From an uncultured Collinsella sp. (lineage in GTDB: Bacteria; Actinomycetota; Coriobacteriia; Coriobacteriales; Coriobacteriaceae), in contig CAUGTZ010000005.1 of the NCBI GenBank assembly GCA_959602645.1, positions 1 to 64,000 on the forward strand: a DNA stretch of 64,000 nt. The letters run 5' to 3'. The notes under the pieces were generated by a model. The model did not search any database. It was not told the DNA's origin and saw nothing but the letters and a program-made list of their open reading frames with translations. A program made the position numbers and the translations under genes. This document shows positions 32,508 through 41,348 of the stretch, piece by piece; positions within the stretch are counted from its first letter, which is position 1, and each line of letters opens with the position of its first letter.

Positions 32508-32541
32508 AAAACCGACCAAAATAAACCTGTCCCTTTTTGGC
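32508..32541. repeat. family B end sequence (left end of copy 3)
   Basis: Contains CCAAAATAAACCTGTCCC and is preceded by GACGTTT-CCCAGATAAAA, a flank shared with 58725. It is the mirror image of 30563-30596 and leads directly into family A copy 3 through GGGAACGTTGCCCC. Confidence 0.8.
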
Positions 32542-32569
32542 AGGGAACGTTGCCCCAACGAGCACGTCG

Positions 32570-32705
32570 GATTCCCGGGTCGGGCGGCACAGGGGTTAAG
32601 TTTGTCGCGAGTTCCGCACGAGCCGGAGGCCCCTTAATGTGGCCTCCGTGCGAGCCAGGACTGTAGAGCAGCAAACTTAACCCTGTGCCGCCCGGGCCGG
32701 GAATC
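32570..32705. repeat. large composite palindrome, family A copy 3
   Basis: Arms 32570-32604 (starting GATTCCCGGGTCGGGCGG) and 32672-32705 are complementary with one extra G and two changes. The core is GCGAGTTCCGCACG, the hairpin GGAGGCC...GGCCTCC around TTAATGT, then CAGGACTGTAGAGCAG. Flanks are shared with copy 2. It lies about 90 bp upstream of the rpsL promoter. Confidence 0.9.
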
Positions 32706-32790
32706 CTCCCAAGCGCACAGGAGGGGATTCCTTTTGTGTAGGCTTTGCGGAAATGTGCCTATTTTAGGATACGCCCGGCGGCGTGGTCTG

Positions 32791-32819
32791 TTGACGGCAC
32801 AGCTAACGCCACGTATCCT
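32791..32819 (+). promoter_or_regulatory. promoter of rpsL-rpsG-fusA-rpsJ
   Basis: TTGACG (32791-32796) and TATCCT (32814-32819) with a 17-bp spacer, about 95 bp before rpsL. Upstream, at 32765, lies GGATACGCCCGGCGGCGTGG, which resembles sequences at 50036 and 51901. Confidence 0.7.
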
Positions 32820-32912
32820 ATCGAACTGCGTGTTTCGTAGGGGGATGCTGACCCCTCGATTCAAGCCGTTGCACTTTACAGAAAGCTGGAATCATTCGAG
32901 AAGGAGTACGCT

Positions 32913-33290
32913 TTGCCTACTATTAACCAGCTGGTTCGCCAGGGCCGTCGTTCCGTGCCCAAGAAGTCCAAGAACGCTGCTCTGCAGCACAACTCCCAGA
33001 AGCGCGGCGTGTGCACCCGCGTCTTCACCACGAGCCCCAAGAAGCCGAACTCGGCTCTTCGTAAGGTTGCCCGTGTTCGCCTTGTCAACGGCATCGAAGT
33101 TACTGCTTACATCCCGGGTGAGGGCCACAACCTGCAGGAGCACTCCATCGTGCTCGTCCGCGGCGGTCGTGTCCGTGACCTCCCTGGTGTCCGTTATCAC
33201 GTCATCCGTGGCGCCTACGACGCTGCTCCGGTCCAGAACCGTATGCAGGCCCGTTCCAAGTACGGTGCTAAGCGCCCCAAGGCTAAATAA
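32913..33290 (+). CDS. rpsL: 30S ribosomal protein S12
   Basis: Decoding-centre protein of 125 aa. The conserved streptomycin-site motif TTSPKKPNSALRK and the second loop RVRDLPGVRYHVIRG are both of wild-type form. The TTG start follows GAAGGAG with a 6-nt spacer; no better start exists. It is first in the str-type operon rpsL-rpsG-fusA-rpsJ. Confidence 0.97.
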   Translation: MPTINQLVRQGRRSVPKKSKNAALQHNSQKRGVCTRVFTTSPKKPNSALRKVARVRLVNGIEVTAYIPGEGHNLQEHSIVLVRGGRVRDLPGVRYHVIRGAYDAAPVQNRMQARSKYGAKRPKAK

Positions 33291-33363
33291 GCCAGATAAC
33301 GTTTTGATACTTTCGCCGTGTGCCGCCTAAGCGCCGCACGGTAGACACTTAAGGAGATTTCAC

Positions 33364-33837
33364 ATGCCGCGTCGTGCAGCAGCTAATCGTCGTGAGGTTC
33401 AGCCTGACGCCGTTTACAACAACCGCCTGGTGACTCAGCTCATCAACAAGGTCCTTCTTGACGGCAAGAAGGCCACCGCTGAGCGCATCGTTTACACCGC
33501 TTTCGAGATCGTTGCCGAGAAGTCCGAGGGTGGCGACGCCCTCGCTACCTTCAAGAAGGCTATGGACAATGTCAAGCCCACGCTCGAGGTTAAGCCCAAG
33601 CGTGTCGGTGGCGCTACCTATCAGGTCCCGATGGAGGTCAACTCCCGTCGTTCCACCGCTCTGGGTATCCGCTGGATCGTCAACTTCTCCCGCGCTCGCA
33701 AGGAGAAGACCATGGCCGAGCGTCTCGCCAACGAGATCCTCGACGCCTCCAACGGCCTGGGCGCTTCCGTCAAGAAGCGTGAGGACGTCTTCAAGATGGC
33801 CGAGGCCAACCGCGCGTTCTCTCACTATCGTTGGTAA
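33364..33837 (+). CDS. rpsG: 30S ribosomal protein S7
   Basis: Primary 16S rRNA-binding protein of the small-subunit head, 157 aa. It contains DAVYNNRLVTQLINKVLLDGK split near residue 20, the beta-hairpin VGGATYQVPMEV and the C-terminal ANRAFSHYRW. AAGGAG lies before the ATG, 73 bp after rpsL. Length and sequence are typical. Confidence 0.97.
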   Translation: MPRRAAANRREVQPDAVYNNRLVTQLINKVLLDGKKATAERIVYTAFEIVAEKSEGGDALATFKKAMDNVKPTLEVKPKRVGGATYQVPMEVNSRRSTALGIRWIVNFSRARKEKTMAERLANEILDASNGLGASVKKREDVFKMAEANRAFSHYRW

Positions 33838-33856
33838 GTTAAGGTAAGGAACTAAC

Positions 33857-35956
33857 ATGGCTAAGCCTAAGTACAAGCTTTCCGATACCCGTAACATCGG
33901 CATCATGGCCCACATCGATGCCGGTAAGACCACCACGACCGAGCGTATTCTTTACTACACCGGTAAGACCCACAAGATCGGTGAGGTCCATGAGGGCGCT
34001 GCCACCATGGACTGGATGGTTCAGGAGCAGGAGCGCGGCGTAACCATTACCTCCGCTGCTACCACGTGCTTCTGGAACAAGGACGGTAAGGACTACCGCA
34101 TCCAGATCATCGACACCCCGGGCCACGTTGACTTCACCGCCGAGGTCGAGCGCTGCCTGCGCGTCCTCGATGGCGCTGTCGCCGTCTTCGACGCCGTTGC
34201 CGGCGTTCAGCCCCAGTCTGAGACCGTTTGGCGTCAGGCTTCTACCTTCAACGTCCCCCGCATCGCCTTCATCAACAAGTATGACCGCGTGGGCGCTGAC
34301 TTCTTCAACGCTATCGAGACCATGAAGGATCGTCTCGACGCTAACGCCGTGGCCGCTCAGGTCCCAATGGGCGCCGAGGACAACTTCTGGGGCGTCATCG
34401 ACCTCGTCACCATGACTGCTTGGGACTTCAAGGCCGACGACAAGGGCATGACCTACCCCGAGCCGATGGACGAGATCCCGGCTGAGTTCGCCGACATCGC
34501 TGCCACCAAGCGCGAGGAGCTCCTCGACGCTGCTGCCAGCTTTGACGACGAGCTCATGGAGAAGATCCTCATGGAGGAGGACTTCACCGTCGAGGAGCTC
34601 AAGGCCGCTCTGCGCAAGGGCGTTCTGGCCAACGAGCTCAACCTCGTCTTCGTGGGCTCCGCCTACAAGAACAAGGGCGTTCAGGAGCTGCTCGACGCTG
34701 TCGTCGACTACCTGCCCAGCCCGCTTGACGTCGAGGCCGTCACCGGTACCGATCCGGACACCGGCGAGGAGATCGAGCGTCATCCTTCCTTCGACGAGCC
34801 CTTCTCCGGCCTGGTCTTCAAGATCATGACCGACCCGTTCGTCGGTAAGCTCACCTACGTCCGCGTTTACTCCGGCCGTGCCGAGTCCGGCTCCTACGTG
34901 GTCAACGCTTCCAATGGTCAGCGCGAGCGCCTCGGCCGCATCCTCGAGATGAACGCCGCCGAGCGTATCGACCGTGACGACGCTGCCGCCGGCGACATCG
35001 TCGCTTGCGTCGGCTTCAAGAACTCCACCACCGGTGACACCCTGTGCGCCGAGGGCAAGGAGATCGTCCTCGAGAAGATCGAGTTCGCTAAGCCCGTTAT
35101 CGACGTTGCCATCGAGCCCAAGACCAAGGCCGAGCAGGACAAGATGTCCCTGGCTCTGACCAAGCTCGCTGAGGAGGACCCGACCTTCCAGGTGTCCACC
35201 AACCACGAGACCGGCCAGACCATCATCGCCGGCATGGGCGAGCTGCACCTCGAGATCATCGTCGACCGTCTGCTCCGCGAGTTCAAGGTTGACGCTAACG
35301 TTGGTAAGCCCCAGGTTGCCTACCGTGAGACCGCTGGTCACGACGTCGAGAAGGCTGAGGGCAAGTTCGTCCGTCAGTCCGGTGGTCGCGGTCAGTACGG
35401 CCACGCCGTCATCAAGCTCGAGAAGATGGAGGAGGGCTTCGGCTACGAGTTCGTCAACGCTATCGTCGGCGGTGTCGTGCCCAAGGAGTACATCCCGTCC
35501 ATCGACAAGGGCATCCAGGAGGCCCTGAACACCGGTGTTATCGCCGGCTTCCCGGTCCTCGACGTTAAGGTCACCCTGTTCGACGGTTCTTACCACGAGG
35601 TCGACTCCTCCGAGGCCGCCTTTAAGATCGCCGGTTCCATGGCTATCAAGGACGCCCTCAAGAAGTCCGATCCGCAGCTGCTCGAGCCGATCATGGCTGT
35701 CGAGGTCGAGACCCCCGAGCAGTACATGGGCGACGTTATGGGCAACCTCTCCGGTCGCCGCGGCAAGATCGAGGGCATGGAGGATCGCAAGAACAGCAAG
35801 CTCATCCGTGCCAAGGTGCCGCTGGGCGAGATGTTCGGTTACGCTACCGACCTTCGCTCCCAGACCCAGGGCCGTGCATCCTACACGATGCAGTTCGACT
35901 CTTATGAGCCCGCGCCCAAGTCCATCGTGGACGAGGTCATGAGCAAGAACGCCTAA
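33857..35956 (+). CDS. fusA: elongation factor G
   Basis: Translocation GTPase of 699 aa. G-domain motifs: G1 AHIDAGKTT, switch-1 RGVTITSA, G3 DTPGHVD, and G4 NKYDR (NKMDR in most relatives). Domains II-V follow with usual length. The domain IV tip region SGGRGQYGHAVI and C-terminal RGKIEGME are present. AAGGAAC precedes the ATG, 19 bp after rpsG. In most bacteria tuf follows; here rpsJ does. Confidence 0.97.
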   Translation: MAKPKYKLSDTRNIGIMAHIDAGKTTTTERILYYTGKTHKIGEVHEGAATMDWMVQEQERGVTITSAATTCFWNKDGKDYRIQIIDTPGHVDFTAEVERCLRVLDGAVAVFDAVAGVQPQSETVWRQASTFNVPRIAFINKYDRVGADFFNAIETMKDRLDANAVAAQVPMGAEDNFWGVIDLVTMTAWDFKADDKGMTYPEPMDEIPAEFADIAATKREELLDAAASFDDELMEKILMEEDFTVEELKAALRKGVLANELNLVFVGSAYKNKGVQELLDAVVDYLPSPLDVEAVTGTDPDTGEEIERHPSFDEPFSGLVFKIMTDPFVGKLTYVRVYSGRAESGSYVVNASNGQRERLGRILEMNAAERIDRDDAAAGDIVACVGFKNSTTGDTLCAEGKEIVLEKIEFAKPVIDVAIEPKTKAEQDKMSLALTKLAEEDPTFQVSTNHETGQTIIAGMGELHLEIIVDRLLREFKVDANVGKPQVAYRETAGHDVEKAEGKFVRQSGGRGQYGHAVIKLEKMEEGFGYEFVNAIVGGVVPKEYIPSIDKGIQEALNTGVIAGFPVLDVKVTLFDGSYHEVDSSEAAFKIAGSMAIKDALKKSDPQLLEPIMAVEVETPEQYMGDVMGNLSGRRGKIEGMEDRKNSKLIRAKVPLGEMFGYATDLRSQTQGRASYTMQFDSYEPAPKSIVDEVMSKNA

Positions 35957-36017
35957 GTTCGAGCTCCCTGTTACGTAATCCTGCGAGAACATCTCTCGCA
36001 CTCTTTGGAGGTTTAAG

Positions 36018-36326
36018 TTGGCTACCCAGAAGATCCGCATTCGCCTCAAGGGCTATGATCACGAGGTCGTCGATCAGTCCGCGAAGCTCATCGTTGAGAC
36101 CGCTCAGAAGACCGGCGCTCGCGTTTCCGGTCCTGTCCCCCTGCCCACCGAGCGCAACCTGTACACGGTTATCCGCTCGCCGCACATGAACAAGGACTCC
36201 CGTGAGCAGTTCGAGATGCGCACCCACAAGCGCCTCATCGACATCCTCGACCCCACCTCGGGCACCGTTGATTCGCTCATGCGTCTCGACCTCCCCGCTG
36301 GCGTCGACATCGACATCAAGCTCTAA
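36018..36326 (+). CDS. rpsJ: 30S ribosomal protein S10
   Basis: Protein of 102 aa for the small-subunit head, also the NusE transcription antitermination factor. It matches the family throughout (IRLKGYDHEVVDQSAKLIVE, GPVPLPTERNLYTVIRSPH). GGAGG lies 6 nt before the TTG start. Normally first in the S10 operon with rplC directly behind; here a terminator follows and rplC is 13.9 kb away. Confidence 0.97.
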   Translation: MATQKIRIRLKGYDHEVVDQSAKLIVETAQKTGARVSGPVPLPTERNLYTVIRSPHMNKDSREQFEMRTHKRLIDILDPTSGTVDSLMRLDLPAGVDIDIKL

Positions 36327-36346
36327 GCGATATTGCTCATAGCTTA

Positions 36347-36383
36347 AAGGGCCCCGCTGCCATTTTGGTAGCGGGGCTCTTTT
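36347..36383 (+). terminator. terminator after rpsJ
   Basis: GCCCCGCT pairs with AGCGGGGC, with outer A/G-rich and CTCTTTT pairing, then a T-rich tail. It closes the rpsL-rpsJ operon. Confidence 0.88.
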
Positions 36384-36442
36384 GTTTTGAATGGTGGCCT
36401 TGGGGGCCTGGGTACTGCAGACGAGCGGGTGGCTGTGCCGCC

Positions 36443-37219
36443 TTATTTACCCATAGGACGCAGCGATGCTTCCTCAAAATGGAAGGATCGCAAGCCGTCT
36501 TCCGTCTCGATGCACGCCCGACCAAAGTCATCGACCGTTTGAAAGATGCCGCGTGCCAGCTCGTCTCCAGCAGGGGAGCGGGCGATAACGGTTTCCCCAA
36601 TCCAATTGAGGTGAGCTACATAATCATCGTGGACGGGCGCGAGTGATCCGGCGTCTTCTTCCATGGCGTTGAGCAAATCTGCCCACGCGTCCACAGCGTT
36701 CACGACCGCGTGATAGACATCCTTGAGTAGTACATCGACGGCAGGAACGTTCTCGTTAAGGTCCGAGAGGCCAATTGCCGCCAGGCCGCCATCGGGCACC
36801 TCTTGGGGCGCATAGTTCACATTGACGCCAATGCCGCATACGGCGAAAGGTTTGCCTTCGTTATCGCGTGCGGCCTCGACCAGAATGCCGCCGAGTTTGC
36901 GTTCACGCGCGACCAGGTCGTTGGGCCATTTGAGGCCAATTTCGTTTGCAAGACCCTGTTTTTCGAGCGCCTCGAGCACCGCTAGGCCGCTGACGGCGGC
37001 AAGACCAGAGTACTTCGCAGGATTAACGCATGGACGCAGGACAATCGAAAGCAATAGGTTGCCGGCGGTTGAATCCCACTTGTGGCCGCGCCGGCCGCGT
37101 CCTGCCGTCTGAGCCTGGGCGGCAAGTCCCGTGCCGTGCGGCGCTCCCTGTTTGCCTGCTTCGAGCAGGTCATCGTTAGTCGATCCGGTTACGTCGACTA
37201 TCGTTAATTTGGCATCCAT
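36443..37219 (-). CDS. birA: biotin-[acetyl-CoA-carboxylase] ligase, single-domain
   Basis: Attaches biotin to the lysine of AccB via biotinyl-5'-AMP, in the cytoplasm. The 258-aa protein has STNDDLLE at the N-terminus, the AMP/biotin loop GRGRRGHKW, the KWPNDLV motif and a C-terminal SH3-like domain. It lacks the N-terminal helix-turn-helix of bifunctional BirA, so it is an enzyme only and not the biotin repressor. It is divergent from the fatty-acid operon that encodes its substrate AccB. Confidence 0.93.
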   Translation of the reverse strand: MDAKLTIVDVTGSTNDDLLEAGKQGAPHGTGLAAQAQTAGRGRRGHKWDSTAGNLLLSIVLRPCVNPAKYSGLAAVSGLAVLEALEKQGLANEIGLKWPNDLVARERKLGGILVEAARDNEGKPFAVCGIGVNVNYAPQEVPDGGLAAIGLSDLNENVPAVDVLLKDVYHAVVNAVDAWADLLNAMEEDAGSLAPVHDDYVAHLNWIGETVIARSPAGDELARGIFQTVDDFGRACIETEDGLRSFHFEEASLRPMGK

Positions 37220-37314
37220 AACGGTTGCTACCTCCTAAGTTAATAAGGCAATCGCGTAATGGTGTCGAGAGATAGACACAATGTGAAGCCTTTGTCGCAT
37301 TTGGACAATTTAAT

Positions 37315-37376
37315 GTTAACACGTCAACAACGACTAAAATGCGCTATCCTCTCTTGGTCGATGTAAACACGTCAAC
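37315..37376. promoter_or_regulatory. paired operator-like repeats in the birA-fabH divergent region
   Basis: GTTAACACGTCAAC (37315-37328) and GTAAACACGTCAAC (37363-37376), both followed by AAC, are repeats 48 bp apart. Each is an imperfect palindrome GTTRAC-N2-GTYAAC. They sit 20-80 bp before fabH and 95-160 bp before birA. No FapR, FabT or FasR gene is in the cluster. Confidence 0.55.
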
Positions 37377-37395
37377 AACTCAAAGGAGGTTAGTG

Positions 37396-38355
37396 ATGGG
37401 TTTCACGATTCTTGGAACAGGCTCGGCGCTTCCTGAGCGCAGTGTTTCCAATGACGAGCTGTCTGAGTTCCTCGATACCTCGGATGAGTGGATTTTTACC
37501 CGCACAGGTATCAAGAGCCGCCACGTCTGCACCACCGAGTCACTTGACGACCTTGCCGTAGCGGCGAGCGAGCAGGCACTCCAGGTGTCCGGAATCGACG
37601 CGAGTCAGCTGGATCTGATCGTCTGCTCGACGACGACAGGTGACCACCTTGTTCCCGCTGAGGCGTGTGCCGTTGCTGAGCGACTAGGCGCGACGTGCCC
37701 TGCCTTCGATGTCTCGGCGGCCTGCGCCGGCTTCGTATTTGCGCTCGATGTCGCCGAGGGCTATATCGCCCGCGGCCGTGCCGAGCGCGTGCTTGTCGTT
37801 GCTGCCGAGCAGATGACGCGCGCGCTCGACTGGACCGACCGCGCCACCTGCGTGCTCTTTGGCGATGGGGCAGGCGCCGCAGTGATTGAGGCTGGGGGAG
37901 ACAGCCCCCTTGCCGTTGAGCTTTCGACGGCGCCCGACGTCGAGACGTTGCGCGTTCCCGGTCTGGTCGGTACCTCGCCGTTTAAGGCCTCCGCAGATAG
38001 CGAGAGCGTGCTGTCCATGAATGGCCGCCGCGTGTTCAAGTTCGGCGTCAACGCCATCTGCGACACGGTCCATAAGCTTGCAATCGATGCGAGCATCGCG
38101 GTCGAGGACATCGACCACTTTGTATTCCATCAGGCTAACGAAAGAATCTTGAGCCAGGCGGTCAAACGCCTAGGTGTGCCGGACGACCGTGTGATGCGAA
38201 CGTTGCGTGAAACCGGCAACATCTCGAGCGCCTGCATTCCGCTTGCTCTCGATCAACTGGCAAATACCGGCGCGCTGCACGCGGGCGACACTATCGCCCT
38301 CGTTGGATTTGGCGCCGGCCTGGATATAGGCGGCTATCTGCTTCGTTGGAAGTAG
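37396..38355 (+). CDS. fabH: beta-ketoacyl-ACP synthase III
   Basis: Starts fatty-acid chains by condensing an acyl-CoA primer with malonyl-ACP. The 319-aa thiolase-fold protein has the catalytic triad: Cys110 in VSAACAGF, His in HQANERIL and Asn in GNISSACIPLAL. GGAGG lies 6 nt before the ATG at 37396. It is the first gene of a ten-gene fatty-acid operon. Preference for straight or branched primers is not readable. Confidence 0.96.
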   Translation: MGFTILGTGSALPERSVSNDELSEFLDTSDEWIFTRTGIKSRHVCTTESLDDLAVAASEQALQVSGIDASQLDLIVCSTTTGDHLVPAEACAVAERLGATCPAFDVSAACAGFVFALDVAEGYIARGRAERVLVVAAEQMTRALDWTDRATCVLFGDGAGAAVIEAGGDSPLAVELSTAPDVETLRVPGLVGTSPFKASADSESVLSMNGRRVFKFGVNAICDTVHKLAIDASIAVEDIDHFVFHQANERILSQAVKRLGVPDDRVMRTLRETGNISSACIPLALDQLANTGALHAGDTIALVGFGAGLDIGGYLLRWK

Positions 38356-38407
38356 TCGCACATAGGAAATAAAACCGCCCCTAGGGCACAAACAAAGGAG
38401 AACTACC

Positions 38408-38644
38408 ATGGCAGATCAGAAGACCTTCGAGCGCGTTTGCGACGTTATCCGCGAGACGGCTGGCCTTGACGACGTCGAGATGAAGCCCGAGTCAACGCTC
38501 GAGGAGATTGGTCTCGACAGTCTGGGCACCGTTGAGATCCTCGTCGCCGTCGAGGACGAGTTTGGCATCCAGCTCGATACCGAGGAGAACCCCAAGACGG
38601 TCGGCGAGTTCGCCGATACAGTCGAGGCGGCATTGGAGAAGTAG
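38408..38644 (+). CDS. acpP: acyl carrier protein
   Basis: Small acidic carrier (78 aa) that holds growing acyl chains on a phosphopantetheine arm. The attachment serine is Ser38 in the GLDSLGTVE motif. Helices and acidic surface are typical. AAGGAG precedes the ATG. It lies between fabH and fabK, with fabK 2 nt downstream. Confidence 0.96.
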   Translation: MADQKTFERVCDVIRETAGLDDVEMKPESTLEEIGLDSLGTVEILVAVEDEFGIQLDTEENPKTVGEFADTVEAALEK

Positions 38645-38646
38645 AG

Positions 38647-39591
38647 ATGCTCAAGACTCCTCTCTGCGATTTGCTCGGCATCGAGAAGCCCGTGTTCCAG
38701 GGCGGTATGGCCTGGATTGCCGATGCGTCGCTGGCATCGGCCGTATCCGAGGCGGGCGGCTTAGGGATTATCGCGGCCATGAACGCCGACGCCAACTGGC
38801 TGCGCGACCAGATTCACGGGCTGCGCGCCAGGACGGATAAGCCCTTTGGCGTCAACGTCATGCTTATGAGCCCGTTTGCCGACGAGGTCGCACAGGTTGT
38901 GATCGATGAGCAAGTGCCGGTCGTCGTGACGGGTGCCGGCAATCCCGCCAAGTACATGAAGGCTTGGAACGACGCGGGCATCAAGGTCATCCCCGTTGTG
39001 GCTTCGGTAGCGCTCGCCCGTCTTGTGGCGCGCCGCGGGGCCACCGCTGTGGTCGCCGAGGGCACCGAATCGGGCGGCCACATTGGCGAGACCTCGACGA
39101 TGGCACTGGTGCCGCAGGTCGTCGATGCGGTCGACATTCCCGTCGTGGCTGCCGGCGGTATTGCCGACGGCCGCGGCGTGGCGGCCGCCTTTATGCTGGG
39201 CGCCGCCGGCGTGCAGGTGGGTACGCGCTTTCTGATCGCAGACGAGTGCACCGTATCGGAGCAGTACAAGGAGATGGTCTTGAAGGCCAACGACACCTCG
39301 ACGCGTGCGACCGGCCGCTCGACGGGACACCCGGTGCGTGCCCTCAAGAGCCCCTTTACCAACGCCTACGCCAAGAGCGAGGCGGCGGGCGTAAGTGTCG
39401 AGGAACTCGGGGCCATGGGCACGGGCGCCCTTCGCAAGGCCGCCAAGGACGGCAATTACGAAGAGGGTTCGTTTTTGTGTGGACAGATTGCCGGCATGGT
39501 CAACGAGCGCCAGAGCGCACGTGAAATCGTTGACGACCTGGTCGATGGCGCCGAGCGCGTCCTGAAGGGTGCGTCCGCATGGGTAGCGTAG
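38647..39591 (+). CDS. fabK: enoyl-ACP reductase II (FabK)
   Basis: FMN-dependent enzyme of 314 aa for the last reduction step of elongation. TIM-barrel of the nitronate monooxygenase/FabK family: PVFQGGMAWIAD, then GNPAKYM, EGTESGGHIG and the phosphate-binding AAGGIADGRG and GAAGVQVGTRF. Its place among acpP and fabD distinguishes it from nitronate monooxygenases. No FabI is present here, which usually implies low sensitivity to triclosan. Its end overlaps fabD by 13 nt. Confidence 0.93.
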   Translation: MLKTPLCDLLGIEKPVFQGGMAWIADASLASAVSEAGGLGIIAAMNADANWLRDQIHGLRARTDKPFGVNVMLMSPFADEVAQVVIDEQVPVVVTGAGNPAKYMKAWNDAGIKVIPVVASVALARLVARRGATAVVAEGTESGGHIGETSTMALVPQVVDAVDIPVVAAGGIADGRGVAAAFMLGAAGVQVGTRFLIADECTVSEQYKEMVLKANDTSTRATGRSTGHPVRALKSPFTNAYAKSEAAGVSVEELGAMGTGALRKAAKDGNYEEGSFLCGQIAGMVNERQSAREIVDDLVDGAERVLKGASAWVA

Positions 39592-40505
39592 CGTTTCTGT
39601 TTGCCGGCCAGGGTGCCCAACACCCCGCGATGGGCGTCGACCTCATCGAAGCATCGCCGGCGGCTGCTGAGGTGTTTGCAATCGCCGATGAGGTGCGCCC
39701 GGGGACCAGTGAGCAGTGCCGGAGCGCCTCCAAGGAGGAGCTGTCGCAGACCGAGAACACGCAGCCGTGCGTGTTCGTTCACGACCTGGCAGCGGCTACC
39801 GCACTGCGTGAGCGCGGCGTGGTGCCTGCCGCCTGTGCGGGATTTTCGCTGGGCGAGGTCGCCGCGCTCACCTTTGCGGGGGCGTTCGATACGCGAGCGG
39901 GCTTTGAGCTCGTGTGCGAGCGCGCGGCGCTGATGGCCGCGGCTGCCGAGCGTCACCCCGGCGGCATGCGCGCCGTCATCAAACTCGATGCGGCGCAAGT
40001 CGAGAACCTGGCTTCGCAGGTCGGCGAGGACTGCTGGCCGGTCAACTACAACAGCCCGCAGCAGACGGTTGTGGCTGGAACGCCCGATGCGTTGCAGACC
40101 CTCGACGTCCTGGTAAAAGAGGCTGGCGGCCGCGCTATGAAAGTCGCGGTGTCGGGTGCATTTCATAGCCCCTATATGGTCGAGGCGACTGAGGGGCTGG
40201 CGACGTATATCCAAGCCGGCCACGCGCCGTCTCCGCTGCTGATTCCGGTCATGGCAAACATGACGGCGGCGCCCTATCCGGCGGACCCGCGAGCGGCATC
40301 GGATGTCTTGGCCAACCAGGTGAGTCATGCCGTTCGCTGGGTCGACACGCTGCATACTCTGCAGGATCAGGGCATCGATACGTTTATTGAGGTCGGCCCT
40401 GGCAAAACGCTGTCGGGCCTGGTCAAGCGTACGCTGAGCGACGTTCGCGTGTATTCGTGCGAGACGGCCGAGCAGGTCGCAGCTATTGCCGACGAGCTCA
40501 CATAA
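39579..40505 (+). CDS. fabD: malonyl-CoA:ACP transacylase
   Basis: Loads malonyl units onto ACP. The 308-aa protein has FLFAGQGAQHPAMG at the start, the nucleophile motif GFSLGE (GHSLGE in most relatives), a substrate Arg (CERAALM region) and catalytic His in GAFHSPYM. The start overlaps fabK, suggesting translational coupling. The Phe in place of His before the serine is found in some Gram-positive enzymes and is not a defect. Confidence 0.94.
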   Translation: MGSVAFLFAGQGAQHPAMGVDLIEASPAAAEVFAIADEVRPGTSEQCRSASKEELSQTENTQPCVFVHDLAAATALRERGVVPAACAGFSLGEVAALTFAGAFDTRAGFELVCERAALMAAAAERHPGGMRAVIKLDAAQVENLASQVGEDCWPVNYNSPQQTVVAGTPDALQTLDVLVKEAGGRAMKVAVSGAFHSPYMVEATEGLATYIQAGHAPSPLLIPVMANMTAAPYPADPRAASDVLANQVSHAVRWVDTLHTLQDQGIDTFIEVGPGKTLSGLVKRTLSDVRVYSCETAEQVAAIADELT

Positions 40506-40535
40506 TCCACAGGGCTGTAACCCGAAAGGAATGAC

Positions 40536-41309
40536 ATGGGCAACTTGAACAACGGCGCGCTCGAGCGCAACGACTCACGTCGCGTGGCACTGGTCACGGG
40601 CGGTTCGCGAGGCATTGGCCGCGCCTGTGCAACCGGTTTGGCGGAGGACGGCTTTGATATCGCCGTCGTCTATGCCGGCAGCGTCGATGCGGCGCGCGAG
40701 ACGTGCGAAGCCTGCGAGGCCGCTAGTGCCACAGCTCGCGCATATCAATGCGACGTGGCCGATCCCGCTGCCGTCAACGCGTGCGTGGAGACGGTCCTGA
40801 GCGACTTCGGCTCGATCTGGACACTCGTCAACAACGCCGGCATCACGCGCGACGGCCTGCTCATGCGTATGGGCGATGACGCCTTCGACCGCGTGCTCGA
40901 TGTCAATCTCAAGGGCACGTTCAATATGACGCGCGCGCTCACCAAGACCTTTATGCGCCAGCGCGGCGGTTGCGTCGTCAACATGAGCTCGGTCGTGGGC
41001 CTGATGGGTAATGCCGGGCAGGCCAACTACGCTGCCTCCAAGGCGGGCGTCATCGGCCTGACCAAGGCGGTGGCGCGCGAGCTTGCGCCCCGCGGCGTAC
41101 GAGTGAACGCGGTCGCTCCCGGGTTTGTCGAGACAGATATGACGGCAAAGCTCTCGGAGAAGGTGCGTGCGGCAACCGAGGAGCAGATTCCCCTTAAGCG
41201 CATGGCACGCCCCGAGGAAGTAGCCGGCGTGGTGCGCTTTCTGGCGAGCGATGCGGCTGCCTACATTACGGGCGAAGTCGTGCGCGTCGACGGCGGAATG
41301 GCGATGTAG
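40536..41309 (+). CDS. fabG: 3-oxoacyl-ACP reductase
   Basis: NADPH-dependent ketoreductase of 257 aa, short-chain dehydrogenase family. Cofactor motif TGGSRGIGRA, NNAGITRDGLL, catalytic Ser in NMSSVVG and YAASKAG (Tyr and Lys). C-terminal ITGEVVRVDGGMAM is typical. AAAGGAA precedes the ATG, 30 bp after fabD. The N-terminus has about 15 extra residues relative to many homologues. Confidence 0.95.
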   Translation: MGNLNNGALERNDSRRVALVTGGSRGIGRACATGLAEDGFDIAVVYAGSVDAARETCEACEAASATARAYQCDVADPAAVNACVETVLSDFGSIWTLVNNAGITRDGLLMRMGDDAFDRVLDVNLKGTFNMTRALTKTFMRQRGGCVVNMSSVVGLMGNAGQANYAASKAGVIGLTKAVARELAPRGVRVNAVAPGFVETDMTAKLSEKVRAATEEQIPLKRMARPEEVAGVVRFLASDAAAYITGEVVRVDGGMAM

Positions 41310-41348
41310 AAACCAGGGCCGATGAACGGCTTGAATGAGGAGACCAAG

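Noticed and set aside
33839..36049. A 736-codon open frame antisense to fusA
   Set aside because: Same antisense codon-bias effect; fusA on the plus strand has all GTPase motifs and proper start signals.
38647..39591. Nitronate monooxygenase
   Set aside because: Same superfamily as FabK, but its place between acpP and fabD with an overlap to fabD makes FabK the better call.
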